A stretch of DNA of 46,182 bases from a virus. Every line of letters begins with the position of its first letter. Position 1 is the stretch's first letter. Of the stretch, positions 1 through 7,859 are shown piece after piece. Position numbers and translations under genes: made by a program. The DNA is taken from the IMG/VR virus record IMGVR_UViG_3300021961_010701, positions 1-46,182 of that record. One strand, given 5' to 3'. The notes beneath the pieces were generated by a model that was given only the letters and a program-made list of their open reading frames with translations, made no database searches and was not told the DNA's origin.

Positions 1-4
1 AGTA

Positions 5-250
5 TTAAGAATACTTGAGCACGAAAGCCAAATAGTCTGATTCTGAATCAAAATAGAAAATATAAGAACCAGGTCCGTTTGCAGAACTGGTTTCAACCAA
101 TTGCCAACGCCATTCATTGGTCATTTCTTCCCGTGCCCAATCAACAATGGAATCAATAGCACCACGGGGCTTGTCAATTCTAATCGCGTGATTAAAACTT
201 TCGGCTGACCGTATTTGATAATCGTTAGGCTGTTTGATAACGGTTTGCAT
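5..250 (-). CDS. Small conserved phage protein, paralogue of its neighbour
   Basis: This 81-residue protein is of unknown function. Its C-terminal half (aromatic-rich strand, then F-x-F-D-S-E-x-D and a final LKYS) matches the layout of the next gene upstream, which also ends in F-x-F-A-D-E-R-D-A followed by LKYS. The two look like tandem paralogues. Short proteins ending in this acidic-aromatic pattern are common in T4-like phages (family knowledge, no named function). The start at 250 overlaps the end of the upstream gene by 26 bases, so the two are probably co-translated. It is the last gene of the minus-strand run at the left edge. Confidence 0.65.
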   Translation of the reverse strand: MQTVIKQPNDYQIRSAESFNHAIRIDKPRGAIDSIVDWAREEMTNEWRWQLVETSSANGPGSYIFYFDSESDYLAFVLKYS

Positions 251-458
251 GATTTATCACCAATTGACTGTATTTTAAGCGAAACAACAAAGCGTCACGT
301 TCATCGGCAAACGAAAACGTCATATCGTCAAACGTTGATTGCGAACGCCATCTGGCGGGATCTGCTCCAAATAACCCAACCACGGACATAACAATTGAAT
401 CCCATTCACTCATCTTAGTGCATGCGATTGTAACCAAGTGTGGTAGTTCACTTTTCAT
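225..458 (-). CDS. Small conserved phage protein, paralogue of its neighbour
   Basis: This 77-residue protein of unknown function shares the C-terminal F-x-F-x-x-E-x-D-A-x-x-F-x-LKYS arrangement with the gene immediately downstream, although in this copy about 13 residues follow LKYS. It overlaps the end of the HldD-like gene by 11 bases, placing it at the tail of the sugar operon. The role is not inferable; the duplication is what is visible. Confidence 0.65.
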   Translation of the reverse strand: MKSELPHLVTIACTKMSEWDSIVMSVVGLFGADPARWRSQSTFDDMTFSFADERDALLFRLKYSQLVINHANRYQTA

Positions 459-1227
459 ATTTCTTCAGCGTGTCATTGTATTTTGTCATGTCTGCGCAGG
501 TGTACTTTTGGTATGAATCTTTAAGTATAGTAGGCATGGGTATAGTAATTATAGGAACGTTATATTGTTGTGCTACCGACATAAAACTTTTCGGCTCCCC
601 AGTGCCCACATTCCATACTCCGCTTTCTTTTACATCAAAGAATTTAAGGTGTGCTTCTACAACTCGACTTACATGTACAAAATCTCGTAAGTATTGATCG
701 CTGTTTTCAAATACAGCCACATCACCGTGATCCCGCGCTTGCCGACGGAATTGATTGTGCGGACTGGCTTGGTTGCCTTTGTGATCCTCACCATCAGGAC
801 CATAAACGTTAAAATAGCGAAATCCTTGTGCCACTGAAATATTTGGTGGATACTTGGCTACAAAACGTTCAAACATATACTTGCTCCAAGCATATGGTGT
901 GCGTGGATCAACGGGACTGGTTTCTTTAAAATCACTAACTAATCCGTAAACGCTGGCCGAAGAAGACCATTGAAAGTTTACTCCATGGAATCTGCATTCA
1001 CGATACAACTCTACGCTGAAGTCATAGTTTTGCCGCATAATTTTGTCAACGTCACGCTCGGTGGTACTGCTAATAGCACCTGTGTGTATGACCCAATCGT
1101 ATCCCGACGCACCCGGCCGCGAGCCATCGCCCCATTCATAAGTGGTAACTTCATGATTATCTTGCTCCAGCGCAGCCAGCATGTGGCTACCAATAAATCC
1201 CTTATGCCCGGTTAGTAGAATTTTCAT
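448..1227 (-). CDS. hldD: ADP-heptose 6-epimerase-like NAD-dependent epimerase
   Basis: An extended short-chain dehydrogenase/reductase of 259 residues. The dinucleotide-binding loop GHKGFIGS is at residues 7-14 and the catalytic YxxxK at Y112-K116 (YAWSK). The segment GAISSTTERD and the later RYFNVYGP and GTGEPKSF strings resemble HldD/RfaD, which epimerises ADP-D-glycero-manno-heptose at C6 to the L form for LPS core assembly. It is shorter than bacterial HldD (about 310). Split HldE-like kinase and adenylyltransferase genes in the same operon support the assignment. The start overlaps the upstream HAD gene by 26 bases. A related nucleotide-sugar epimerase cannot be excluded. Confidence 0.75.
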   Translation of the reverse strand: MKILLTGHKGFIGSHMLAALEQDNHEVTTYEWGDGSRPGASGYDWVIHTGAISSTTERDVDKIMRQNYDFSVELYRECRFHGVNFQWSSSASVYGLVSDFKETSPVDPRTPYAWSKYMFERFVAKYPPNISVAQGFRYFNVYGPDGEDHKGNQASPHNQFRRQARDHGDVAVFENSDQYLRDFVHVSRVVEAHLKFFDVKESGVWNVGTGEPKSFMSVAQQYNVPIITIPMPTILKDSYQKYTCADMTKYNDTLKKYEK

Positions 1228-1519
1228 TAAAATATGCCTCCACGTTTATTGCTTTATCATCTACCCATATATCGTATGATGGTTTGCCTGTTTTGGCAGT
1301 GGTATATTTTACACCCCATTCTTTCAGTTGCTTCATTGTTAGTTCAGTCCAGTCTTTACCAGAGTTGCCTCCCCGTGCAGTCCAATAATGAATTTCGTGA
1401 CCTTGATCATATAAATTGTTAAAATGTGCAATCCTATCCACTAGGGGTTTTGCTTCGTGATAGTTGCTACCGTGTGTGTCAGAAAAGATTGTACCATCGA
1501 TATCAACAATATATTTCAT
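1202..1519 (-). CDS. Small HAD-superfamily phosphatase
   Basis: A 105-residue HAD protein. The nucleophile motif DIDGT (D6, D8) is at the N-terminus, a W-T-A-R-G motif II-like strand is near residue 48, and a DIWVDDKA motif IV-like acidic pair is near residue 83. It lacks a cap domain, like capsule-biosynthesis HAD phosphatases. The heptose pathway needs a 7-phosphatase (GmhB, also HAD), and this gene sits between the kinase and epimerase genes, so it may fill that step. That role is inference. The start overlaps the cupin gene upstream by 4 bases (ATGA). Confidence 0.7.
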   Translation of the reverse strand: MKYIVDIDGTIFSDTHGSNYHEAKPLVDRIAHFNNLYDQGHEIHYWTARGGNSGKDWTELTMKQLKEWGVKYTTAKTGKPSYDIWVDDKAINVEAYFNENSTNRA

Positions 1520-1875
1520 TTTTGGCTGTCGCCTTTGCCCACACGATAATTGTCTTCAACTGAATCGGGGGTGCTAACTTCAATAATAGTGCCCTCATCC
1601 AAGCAAATAACTTGATGGGGGAACAGTGGTTCATTGCGCCAGGTATCACCTGTGGTTAATATGCGGCTCCCAGTAGAAGCATCTTGTGTGTTGATCCAAC
1701 GTACTTCAAACCGTCCAGACAGCACATACCAGCTTTCATCTTTTTCTGCATGAAAGTGCATGCTAAAACGTGCATCTTTATTAAACTGCATGAGCTTCCC
1801 GCAGTATTTGTCGTTGGTGGCCCAAATCAATTCTGAGCCCCATCCTTTTTTTACAAAGCCCTCTAATCTTGACAT
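1516..1875 (-). CDS. Cupin (sugar isomerase-type)
   Basis: A single-domain cupin of 119 residues. The metal-binding strand HFHAEKDESWYVLSG (H-x-H then E) is around residues 40-54, followed by a G-D-W/P-H region (GDTW, PHQV). It resembles the C-terminal cupin of mannose-6-phosphate isomerase/ManC proteins. It lies inside the heptose operon with ATGA coupling downstream, and GAGGA precedes its start. Substrate unknown; it could be a sugar-phosphate epimerase/isomerase or a binding protein. Confidence 0.65.
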   Translation of the reverse strand: MSRLEGFVKKGWGSELIWATNDKYCGKLMQFNKDARFSMHFHAEKDESWYVLSGRFEVRWINTQDASTGSRILTTGDTWRNEPLFPHQVICLDEGTIIEVSTPDSVEDNYRVGKGDSQK

Positions 1876-2624
1876 TCAATTTCCTCGAGTGTTGGTGCGT
1901 AGACACCTATATGCTGTACCGTTATAGCAGCAGCACGATTGGCAAACTGTATACTAGCAGCCATATCTTGCATATTTAAAAAACCTACTGCCAACGCAGA
2001 CAAAAACGTATCTCCAGCGCCGCAAACATCTGCTACTTCAACGGCTGGCGCTGTCCAAGTTTTATTTTGGTAGCGGGCTCCTTCTTTGCCACTGGTGACG
2101 ATTAATTCGGTGCATTCTGATTTTAACAAACTGTATTCTAGTGAGTTGATTTTTACTACTGCACCTTCTAATTGGGCCAGATCGGTTTTCTTTGTGTCAA
2201 CAAACACTGAGCCCGAAAACTCTTTAATAATCCACTTGATCAAGTCGTAGCTGACCACACCTTTGTTATAGTCCGAAATTACCACAGCATCATACTCGTT
2301 GAGCTGCTCAATTGAATTTGGCTTTAGATCACGGGATTCTGTGTCATTGTCAATTCGAACAATGTGTTGTTTACTACGACTGTCAATTAATCTTGTTTTG
2401 GTGCTGGCGCGGGAATCTGTTAAAAATGTCACATGGCAACCCAATGCTTCCAAATTGGCTTTAACATTGCCAGCCATGCCCGGCCGTGTTTCTTCGTGGC
2501 TAAACTTAAACACCGGCACCGGTGCTTCGGGACTGATGCGATCTACAGTTCCGTATTGATAGCAATCAACACAATTGTCACCTATTAGCAATATGTTGAA
2601 TTTTTTCTGTTGTTGAATATCCAT
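1863..2624 (-). CDS. hldE1: Heptose-7-phosphate kinase (PfkB family, HldE kinase half)
   Basis: A PfkB/ribokinase-family kinase. [11 protein letters not shown] opens the fold, the R-x-G-M-A-G-N-V substrate loop follows, VVISDYNKG lies mid-protein, and the anion hole and catalytic base are in CGAGDTF near the C-terminus. This matches the kinase half of HldE/RfaE, which phosphorylates D-glycero-manno-heptose-7-phosphate at C1. I place the start at ATG 2624 (253 residues) because the longer frame opens with GTG deep inside the upstream gene; even so it overlaps that gene by 47 bases. In many bacteria kinase and adenylyltransferase are one polypeptide; here they are two genes with the adenylyltransferase first. 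Other PfkB sugar kinases are the alternative. Confidence 0.75.
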   Translation of the reverse strand: MDIQQQKKFNILLIGDNCVDCYQYGTVDRISPEAPVPVFKFSHEETRPGMAGNVKANLEALGCHVTFLTDSRASTKTRLIDSRSKQHIVRIDNDTESRDLKPNSIEQLNEYDAVVISDYNKGVVSYDLIKWIIKEFSGSVFVDTKKTDLAQLEGAVVKINSLEYSLLKSECTELIVTSGKEGARYQNKTWTAPAVEVADVCGAGDTFLSALAVGFLNMQDMAASIQFANRAAAITVQHIGVYAPTLEEIECQD

Positions 2625-2973
2625 CAATTCGTTCAAACCATTTGGTTGCTTTGCAGTACTCTTGCCCAATGTAGCCACGATCCTGCCAGTCACTGCCCTT
2701 GACCATAATGTCAGCTTGGTAGTCTTTTAGTATGTTAGATAACTCTTGATCGCTGTTGAAAATTTTAACTTCGTCAACTGCTCGCAAACTTTCCAGCAAT
2801 TCTTGGCGTTCTTGTTGCGTATTTACTGGCCTATTGGGACCTTTAAGTTTTTTTACTCGTTCATCTGAATCAATACAAACAAGAACATGATCACCTAGCG
2901 TTCGTGCGTAATTTAACATCCGCAAATGCGCTACATGCACAATGTCAAATGTTCCATTTAGTACAATTTTCAT
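2578..2973 (-). CDS. hldE2: Heptose-1-phosphate adenylyltransferase (HldE nucleotidyltransferase half)
   Basis: A 131-residue cytidylyltransferase-like protein. The nucleotide-binding motif [10 protein letters not shown] (HxxH) is at residues 7-16, and a C-terminal I-x-G-Y-S-T-T segment resembles the conserved S/T-T-S region of the family. It matches the second half of HldE, which attaches AMP to heptose-1-phosphate. It is ATGA-coupled to the fusion gene upstream and overlaps the kinase gene downstream. The GlyC/TagD branch uses similar folds, so the heptose assignment rests on context. Confidence 0.75.
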   Translation of the reverse strand: MKIVLNGTFDIVHVAHLRMLNYARTLGDHVLVCIDSDERVKKLKGPNRPVNTQQERQELLESLRAVDEVKIFNSDQELSNILKDYQADIMVKGSDWQDRGYIGQEYCKATKWFERIDGYSTTEKIQHIANR

Positions 2974-3731
2974 TCGCTGAGTTTACGTTCAATATCATCT
3001 TCTTCGCAACTGTTACCATACTGTATTTCTACTATCTTACATGGCTTATCGTATGGGTTGGTCAGTTGATGCCACTCGCCAACAGCAATGTCAAAAGATT
3101 TGTGTTTGGTTAGATGGGAGGGTGGCAATGTGTACCCGTCGGGCATAGTGCTGTTAACCAGGCACTCGCCTTCACTAACAATCCAATATTCTGCACGATG
3201 CTGATGTCGTTGCATGCTTAGACTTTTGCCGGGCTCTACTGTGAGTTCTTTAACTTTCATGCCTTCGAGTTCGTGTAACACACGATAATAGCCCCATTGT
3301 CGTTTGGTTTTGGGTGCCTTCCATTCTTCTAGTATCCAACTGCTGGAATTGGCTTTATCTTCGCCCCCAACCCCAAATTTGAATACAACATCTTTAACAG
3401 ACATTTCGGGAATGTTGGTCGCGGTGCGATCGCCTCCGTTGGCAAAAATAATTTCCGCGTAAGGATATCCGCGTTTTATCTGCTCAAGTAGTGAACAAGC
3501 ACTACCATCAGAATCATCAAACGCACGAACTTCGCCTTTAACAGACAACGATTCTAATACTGCCTTGCGTTCTTCAAACGGCATAAACGCACGGCCCTTT
3601 TTTCGCTCTAGCCACGCATCGGAGTTGAGACCAATAACTAATCGGTCTCCTAATTGCTTGGCTGCTTCTAAGTATTTGATGTGTCCTGAATGTACGGGAT
3701 CAAATCCCCCAGTTACTATGGCTATTTTCAT
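2970..3731 (-). CDS. Nucleotidyltransferase-cupin fusion protein
   Basis: A two-domain protein of 253 residues. Residues 1 to about 135 form a cytidylyltransferase-like domain with [10 protein letters not shown] (H14, H17). Residues about 155-250 form a cupin with an S-M-Q-x-H-x-H-R-x-E-Y-W motif, as in type II phosphomannose isomerase/ManC C-termini. The layout suggests one polypeptide that activates a sugar phosphate and binds or isomerises it. It is the second nucleotidyltransferase in the operon, so two activated sugars, or two steps, are likely. ATGA coupling links it to both neighbours. The exact substrate cannot be read from the sequence. Confidence 0.7.
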   Translation of the reverse strand: MKIAIVTGGFDPVHSGHIKYLEAAKQLGDRLVIGLNSDAWLERKKGRAFMPFEERKAVLESLSVKGEVRAFDDSDGSACSLLEQIKRGYPYAEIIFANGGDRTATNIPEMSVKDVVFKFGVGGEDKANSSSWILEEWKAPKTKRQWGYYRVLHELEGMKVKELTVEPGKSLSMQRHQHRAEYWIVSEGECLVNSTMPDGYTLPPSHLTKHKSFDIAVGEWHQLTNPYDKPCKIVEIQYGNSCEEDDIERKLSE

Positions 3732-3979
3732 TTAACGTAATGTTTTTTTATGTAATCATCTGCACGATCATAAGGTATTGTATAATACAACACAAAGTCA
3801 GTAATATCAAAATAGTTACAAAAATCTTGTCCGTACCGCACAGAATTTTTAAGAGCAGCAAATGTGTACTGGTGTTTCCACTGTTCATACTCGTCATGCG
3901 TAATTGACTTTGGTGGTTGTATTGGTATGTTAGATTTAGAGTTTTGATCAAACACACTAAAGCCCGACATGGTTGACAT
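3728..3979 (-). CDS. Conserved phage protein of unknown function
   Basis: An 83-residue soluble protein with no recognised motif; it has an aromatic-rich C-terminal half (Y[14 protein letters not shown]). AAGGA stands five bases before ATG 3979, and its stop overlaps the start of the nucleotidyltransferase-cupin gene (ATGA). Its position as first gene of the sugar operon suggests co-expression, nothing more. Confidence 0.6.
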   Translation of the reverse strand: MSTMSGFSVFDQNSKSNIPIQPPKSITHDEYEQWKHQYTFAALKNSVRYGQDFCNYFDITDFVLYYTIPYDRADDYIKKHYVK

Positions 3980-3987
3980 AGTAATCC

Positions 3988-4290
3988 TTATGCAAATACC
4001 AACTCATACCCCGAAGTATACCAATGATTGACACCGCCGGTGTTGTAAGCATTGTATCCTTCGTTGATAAGATAACTGACCACTTGTTCAGCACGCCGTC
4101 CACTGCCACAATAAACGTAAACAGGTTTTTCCTTGCTTATTTCAGCAAGACGCATTTGCAACTGCCCAATTGGAATATGTACAGCATGTTTAACTTTGCC
4201 TGTTCGCGACAACTCATAGTGCTCGCGAATGTCCAGTATAGTACCTTCACCGGTAGTTTTAACCAACAATGGATGTAAATTTCTAGACAC
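3988..4290 (-). CDS. Rhodanese-domain sulfurtransferase
   Basis: A single rhodanese domain of 100 residues. The active-site loop is V-Y-C-G-S-G-R-R with the catalytic cysteine, preceded by the D-I-R-E-H-Y-E-L strand and the H-A-V-H-I-P-I-G helix start typical of GlpE/PspE-like proteins. I chose the GTG start at 4290: AAGGA lies seven bases upstream, and this start overlaps the upstream stop by only 8 bases, whereas the ATG at 4335 would overlap by 53. It may handle sulfane sulfur during redox stress; a peroxiredoxin lies 1.3 kb upstream. Confidence 0.8.
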   Translation of the reverse strand: MSRNLHPLLVKTTGEGTILDIREHYELSRTGKVKHAVHIPIGQLQMRLAEISKEKPVYVYCGSGRRAEQVVSYLINEGYNAYNTGGVNHWYTSGYELVFA

Positions 4291-4762
4291 TGGACAATCC
4301 TTCTTTTTTAAGTACTTCACGCAATGCAAGTTCAATAAATTGATTGAATGTGATATCCATTTTATGTGCAGCCATCATGCACCTAAGGAGTTCCTCATCA
4401 GGCATATCTACTGGAATAGATACACGAGTATCATACTCTTCACCCGCAATAATAGCACGGGCTTTTTCCAGGAAATCGTCATCAGATTCTAAATCCACAA
4501 AATCAACATCATCATACGCTTTTGCGTCGCTTTTGATTTTTGGGTCGATTAATCTGTAGGCATGATTGTTTTTATAATCACAAACTTCTACAAGATATAC
4601 ACGTTGATTGTCTTTAGGTGCAAAAACAATGTTTAAGCTATAACCGTCTTGCCTTTCATTCCAGGAAGTTAGTGAATATAGATTAGGCACATTAGAGTAC
4701 CACTCACTACCTTCGGTGATTTTACAACCAACCAATTCCATCCATTGTTGAAGTGTAATCAT
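4283..4762 (-). CDS. Conserved phage protein with possible ribbon-helix-helix tail
   Basis: A 159-residue protein of a type common in T4-like phages, with no assigned function. The central strand region (V-Y-L-V-E-V-C-D-Y-K-N-N-H-A-Y-R) is followed by an acidic segment. The C-terminal 50 residues (V-S-I-P-V-D-M-P-D-E, then two helices) look like an Arc/MetJ-type dimerisation tail, which is an inference. The start at ATG 4762 is set by the 39-residue gene that ends one base upstream; the longer frame from 4795 would overlap it. Confidence 0.65.
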   Translation of the reverse strand: MITLQQWMELVGCKITEGSEWYSNVPNLYSLTSWNERQDGYSLNIVFAPKDNQRVYLVEVCDYKNNHAYRLIDPKIKSDAKAYDDVDFVDLESDDDFLEKARAIIAGEEYDTRVSIPVDMPDEELLRCMMAAHKMDITFNQFIELALREVLKKEGLSSV

Positions 4763-4763
4763 T

Positions 4764-4883
4764 TTATTGTCCCATAAAGTAACCGATAGCAACATAAACT
4801 GCTATCCCCACAAACACAGATCCAATGATGTTTAGCATGAGTTCTACATTAAAAATACGATTAAACCATTTACTTTGTTTCAT
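4764..4883 (-). CDS. 39-residue single-span membrane protein
   Basis: A small ORF. It begins MKQSKWFNRIF and then has one hydrophobic span (about residues 17-37, N-I-I-G-S-V-F-V-G-I-A-V-Y-V-A-I-G-Y-F). AAGGA lies six bases before ATG 4883, it starts one base below the end of the deaminase gene, and its stop is one base above the next start. The tight fit and the Shine-Dalgarno argue that it is real. Function unknown. Confidence 0.6.
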   Translation of the reverse strand: MKQSKWFNRIFNVELMLNIIGSVFVGIAVYVAIGYFMGQ

Positions 4884-5354
4884 TCACATTCCTTTTTGAA
4901 ATTGTTTAACATTTACACCACTTGCAGCCAAAAAATCTAATCCCCTACTATCCCTGTATTGATTTTTATAATAAACATTGCTAATACCCGATTGGTAAAT
5001 CAGTTTAGAACATTCCATACAAGGTGCATGAGTGCAAAATAGCGTGGCACCATCACTTGATTCAGTGCTCTTGGCTACCTTTGCTAATGCGTTTGATTCT
5101 GCGTGAAGCACTTCGGGTTTTGTAACCAGTTCCCTATTTTCGGGAATATCCAACATAGGACTGCCATACGAATTGTAAATTACATCTTCGTATTCACAGT
5201 TGTTGTCCCAACCCGAAGGCATGCCATTATAGCCAGTGGCCAAAATTTGATTTTCTTTTACAATCACCGCTCCCACCTGTAAGCGGCGGGCGTAAGATAA
5301 CTCAGCAGTTATCTCAGCGATTTTCATGTAATAGTCAACAAATTTTGATTTCAT
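4884..5354 (-). CDS. cd: Deoxycytidylate deaminase
   Basis: A zinc-dependent cytidine/dCMP deaminase of 156 residues. H84-A-E86 is the zinc/proton-shuttle motif and P-C112-M-E-C115 gives the two zinc cysteines. The V-G-A-V-I-V and G-Y-N-G-M-P-S-G strings are typical of T4 Cd and ComEB-like dCMP deaminases. It converts dCMP to dUMP, feeding thymidylate synthesis for phage DNA. It lies among small phage genes rather than beside other nucleotide enzymes. Confidence 0.9.
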   Translation of the reverse strand: MKSKFVDYYMKIAEITAELSYARRLQVGAVIVKENQILATGYNGMPSGWDNNCEYEDVIYNSYGSPMLDIPENRELVTKPEVLHAESNALAKVAKSTESSDGATLFCTHAPCMECSKLIYQSGISNVYYKNQYRDSRGLDFLAASGVNVKQFQKGM

Positions 5355-5359
5355 TGAGG

Positions 5360-5527
5360 TTAGTCAGATTTGCCGCGGCTGTTTTTAGATTTGGCGTCTT
5401 CTTTTAAAACGTCCACAAACATTTTAATAAAATATCCGCGCTCGTTTTTGTCACGGATAGTGGCGGCTAACCGTTGAATTGGCTTGCCTAATTTTACTGC
5501 TTTTGGGTCGTAACCTCTGCATGTCAT
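5360..5527 (-). CDS. 55-residue basic phage protein
   Basis: A small ORF with a Lys/Arg-rich sequence starting MTCRGYDPKAVKL and ending KNSRGKSD. It ends 5 bases before the deaminase gene and begins 17 bases after the peroxiredoxin gene, filling the gap exactly. Highly charged and without a hydrophobic span, it may bind nucleic acid, but there is no recognised fold. Confidence 0.55.
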   Translation of the reverse strand: MTCRGYDPKAVKLGKPIQRLAATIRDKNERGYFIKMFVDVLKEDAKSKNSRGKSD

Positions 5528-5544
5528 AATTTTAGTTCTTTCTT

Positions 5545-6078
5545 TTATAAATCAAATTTGTTTAGATATGTCATCACTGATTCAGGGCTGGAAACGCTAT
5601 AAGGGTCAGGATTGCTGGCGCTGCTTTCAGGCTCAGCGAACATCTGTTCAATTTTGTTGTCGTTGACCACCATAGCATAACGCTTAGAACGCTTGCCAAA
5701 GCCAATCCCACTTAGGTCAGTGGTCATGCCCATGCCATCAGTAAATGTGCAAGCACCGTCTGGAATAACTTTGACGTTTTTAACGTTTAGATTGCGGGCC
5801 CATTCGTTCATAACAAAGCCGTCATTCACCGAAATGCAATAGATGTCGTCGATGCCTTTTGCTCGAAAGTCTTCATACTGTTCTTCAAAGCCCGGCAGTT
5901 GATAAGTGCTACATGTGGGTGTGAACGCTCCGGGTAAGCTGAATACAACCACTCGCTTGCCACCAAACAGATCATGCGAATTTTTAAATACAAATTCGCC
6001 ACCAATAGGACAACCGCCGTCTTCAGGCGGTTCATCACCTTGCCTAAAAGCAAACGTTACTTCGGGTACCAATTTCAT
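5545..6078 (-). CDS. Peroxiredoxin (Prx5/AhpE-like)
   Basis: A thiol peroxidase of 177 residues. The peroxidatic motif PGAFTPTCS places the catalytic cysteine at C56 with T53. The following P-G-F-E-E-Q-Y and the I-x-C-I-S-V-N-D strand fit the Prx5 group. It should reduce peroxides using a host or phage thiol donor. It follows a palindrome at 6104-6118 that could be an operator. Phage peroxiredoxins would protect infected cells from oxidative stress; that role is inferred. Confidence 0.88.
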   Translation of the reverse strand: MKLVPEVTFAFRQGDEPPEDGGCPIGGEFVFKNSHDLFGGKRVVVFSLPGAFTPTCSTYQLPGFEEQYEDFRAKGIDDIYCISVNDGFVMNEWARNLNVKNVKVIPDGACTFTDGMGMTTDLSGIGFGKRSKRYAMVVNDNKIEQMFAEPESSASNPDPYSVSSPESVMTYLNKFDL

Positions 6079-6103
6079 TTTTTCTCCTTTAAATATTATT
6101 CAT

Positions 6104-6118
6104 GTGTTTACTAAACAC
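6104..6118. promoter_or_regulatory. 15-bp palindrome upstream of the peroxiredoxin gene
   Basis: GTGTTTA-C-TAAACAC is a perfect inverted repeat between the end of the 238-residue gene and the peroxiredoxin start. It has no T-run after it on the minus strand, so it suits an operator better than a terminator. No regulator is identified. Confidence 0.35.
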
Positions 6119-6835
6119 TCAATCCCATAACCCATTGTAGTAGGTTCCAAACAAGCGAAAACCGTTTTTAATACGTTCTTCATACGCACTACGGCCTTCC
6201 CAGTCGTAGACCTTGGTGTGGTTAGGTCCTTCGATCATTTGGCTCATACCACCTTCGAGTTGCTTCCATTGAAAATCGTTTTCACCTGACTCAAACTGTC
6301 TTTCCCACGAGTCGTCAACTTTACTTTCAAACGCAAAGATCATTTCATCAAGCACCCAGTCCCAACGCTCAAAGTGTGTGCTGTCAGTTTCGCCTGATTC
6401 TTTTTGCTTTTTAGTTTGCTTGGCAGGTTTCAAATGATCTGGCACATCTTTAGGCTCTACATAAGGAGCACCGTGTTTAGTAGCCTTTAGTTGCTTGAGC
6501 ATAGGCAACACAATCTCAGCGAGAGTATGATCCATGCTCCAAGTGTCCCATGGGTCAATGTGTACTTTGATTGTGCGCTTTTTCTTGCTGTCGATCCAGG
6601 TTAGTAGTTTATACAGCCAAGTGGTTGGACGATTGCGATTCCAACTGGTAATGTCACCTACTTCAGCTTCGGGCTCAACAGAGCCATACGCCAACCACTC
6701 GCCGAAGTTGTGTACCCAGTTGGGCGGCCGCGAAATGCCGTGCTCGTCTTTAACAGGTTTAGCCCAAAAGCACAATACTTCAGCCAACTGAAAAGGATCG
6801 AAGTAGCCTTTGTAAGGGCCTATTTTTATTTTCAT
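6119..6835 (-). CDS. Conserved T4-like phage protein of unknown function
   Basis: A 238-residue soluble protein rich in Trp and acidic residues. It opens M-K-I-K-I-G-P-Y-K-G and ends G-T-Y-Y-N-G-L-W-D. Proteins with this start and end recur in T4-like phages without assigned function (family impression only). The middle section (P-W-D-T-W-S-M-D-H-T-L-A-E-I) may form the core; residues about 140-155 are a Lys-rich linker. A likely promoter lies at 6874-6902. Confidence 0.7.
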   Translation of the reverse strand: MKIKIGPYKGYFDPFQLAEVLCFWAKPVKDEHGISRPPNWVHNFGEWLAYGSVEPEAEVGDITSWNRNRPTTWLYKLLTWIDSKKKRTIKVHIDPWDTWSMDHTLAEIVLPMLKQLKATKHGAPYVEPKDVPDHLKPAKQTKKQKESGETDSTHFERWDWVLDEMIFAFESKVDDSWERQFESGENDFQWKQLEGGMSQMIEGPNHTKVYDWEGRSAYEERIKNGFRLFGTYYNGLWD

Positions 6836-6873
6836 ATGATTTACATTGGGATCAAATACTTATTTGAACTAGT

Positions 6874-6902
6874 ATTATACATGATTTTTTATAAGTCTGC
6901 AA
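6874..6902 (-). promoter_or_regulatory. Probable sigma70-type promoter
   Basis: On the minus strand a perfect TATAAT (6874-6879) is preceded after 17 bases by TTGCAG (6897-6902). It overlaps the 3' end of the SWIM-protein gene and points at the 238-residue gene. The -35 box is weak. Confidence 0.4.
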
Positions 6903-7215
6903 CATGTTTACATGTGGCCCTAAATGTAAATCCGGGGCAGGTGCAGGTTTTGGCTTCGGGATCAACCCAATAACTATTACCTTTGCTTCCCTTAACTTCA
7001 ACCAGTGAAGTTTTGGGTTTTGCCTTAAACAGTTTAATATCTGCTTTTGCAAACGTACGACCACGGCGATCAATGGCCAAGGGATTTTTGAAGTAGATAG
7101 GCTCCCCGCTACCAAACTTTTGATAAGCCAGGGCACGAGAACCATCAAACAAATAAGTGTGGTTGGGCTGTGATCTATGCCCTTTCCAAGTTGTGGTTTC
7201 CCGCAATGCTTCCAT
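6889..7215 (-). CDS. SWIM zinc-finger protein
   Basis: A 108-residue protein ending in a SWIM-type zinc motif: C91-T-C93, then C102-K-H104 (CxC...CxH). SWIM motifs bind DNA or protein, for example in Swi2/Snf2 and MuDR-type proteins. The N-terminal 80 residues are basic with no known fold. AGGA sits six bases before ATG 7215. It may be a phage DNA-binding factor; the partner is unknown. Confidence 0.75.
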   Translation of the reverse strand: MEALRETTTWKGHRSQPNHTYLFDGSRALAYQKFGSGEPIYFKNPLAIDRRGRTFAKADIKLFKAKPKTSLVEVKGSKGNSYWVDPEAKTCTCPGFTFRATCKHVADL

Positions 7216-7235
7216 GCTAATCCTGCCTGTTTGTG

Positions 7236-7727
7236 TTAAGCATATTCCTCTTCGCGGACATCGTTTGCAGTAAGAACACTGAGCTTTCCATACTTAGGAG
7301 AGCCACCATACATATTGCCCCAATGCCAAACACCATCTTTCATAATGTAATAATACTCGGCTGTGGACTCTACACAATAATCCAAAAAGGATTCAAAGTC
7401 CGGGTGCTCAACTGCATTGTTAACTGCTTCGCCGCGATCACGACTGTAGAATGTGGTCATGTTGCCATACAGTTGGTCGAACTCAGTTGGGGTCATTGTT
7501 TTAGATTTATTTGGGTCATTGTTTTCCCAAACACTGAACGGATGCGCGACACCAATTTCGGGGCGGAGGCTTGACAAATCGCCTAGGGCAACCAGTTGAC
7601 GAGTTTTTTCTGCGTCATAGTTTTCAAGCAGGATCTTGCCGTTATGCGACAAATATCCATCCCAGTGGCAGTAGACAGATCGGACTACGCCATTCTCCCA
7701 AATACCAATACGACTACGAGTTCCCAT
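7236..7727 (-). CDS. Conserved phage protein of unknown function
   Basis: A 163-residue protein starting M-G-T-R-S-R-I-G-I-W and carrying Y-C-H-W-D-G-Y, G-D-L-S-S-L and W-H-W-G-N-M-Y-G strings. This composition is familiar from tailed-phage proteins of unknown function. No catalytic motif can be assigned. AAAGGG precedes the start. Confidence 0.65.
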   Translation of the reverse strand: MGTRSRIGIWENGVVRSVYCHWDGYLSHNGKILLENYDAEKTRQLVALGDLSSLRPEIGVAHPFSVWENNDPNKSKTMTPTEFDQLYGNMTTFYSRDRGEAVNNAVEHPDFESFLDYCVESTAEYYYIMKDGVWHWGNMYGGSPKYGKLSVLTANDVREEEYA

Positions 7728-7738
7728 TTTATATCCCT

Positions 7739-7849
7739 TTAATACAAATCAAACACTATCCCGCATATAATCCCAACAACAAATAGTAACCAGATAATGA
7801 TATCCTTTAAACCAAAATAATCTTTGAAGGGCGTCATTGGATTACTCAT
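7739..7849 (-). CDS. 36-residue single-span membrane protein
   Basis: A small ORF. A short soluble head (MSNPMTPFKDYFGL) is followed by one hydrophobic span (I-I-I-W-L-L-F-V-V-G-I-I-C-G-I-V-F). It exactly fills the gap between two phage genes and resembles the 39-residue membrane ORF at 4764-4883 in design. No clear ribosome-binding site is visible, so confidence is moderate. Confidence 0.45.
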   Translation of the reverse strand: MSNPMTPFKDYFGLKDIIIWLLFVVGIICGIVFDLY

Positions 7850-7859
7850 AATACACTAC

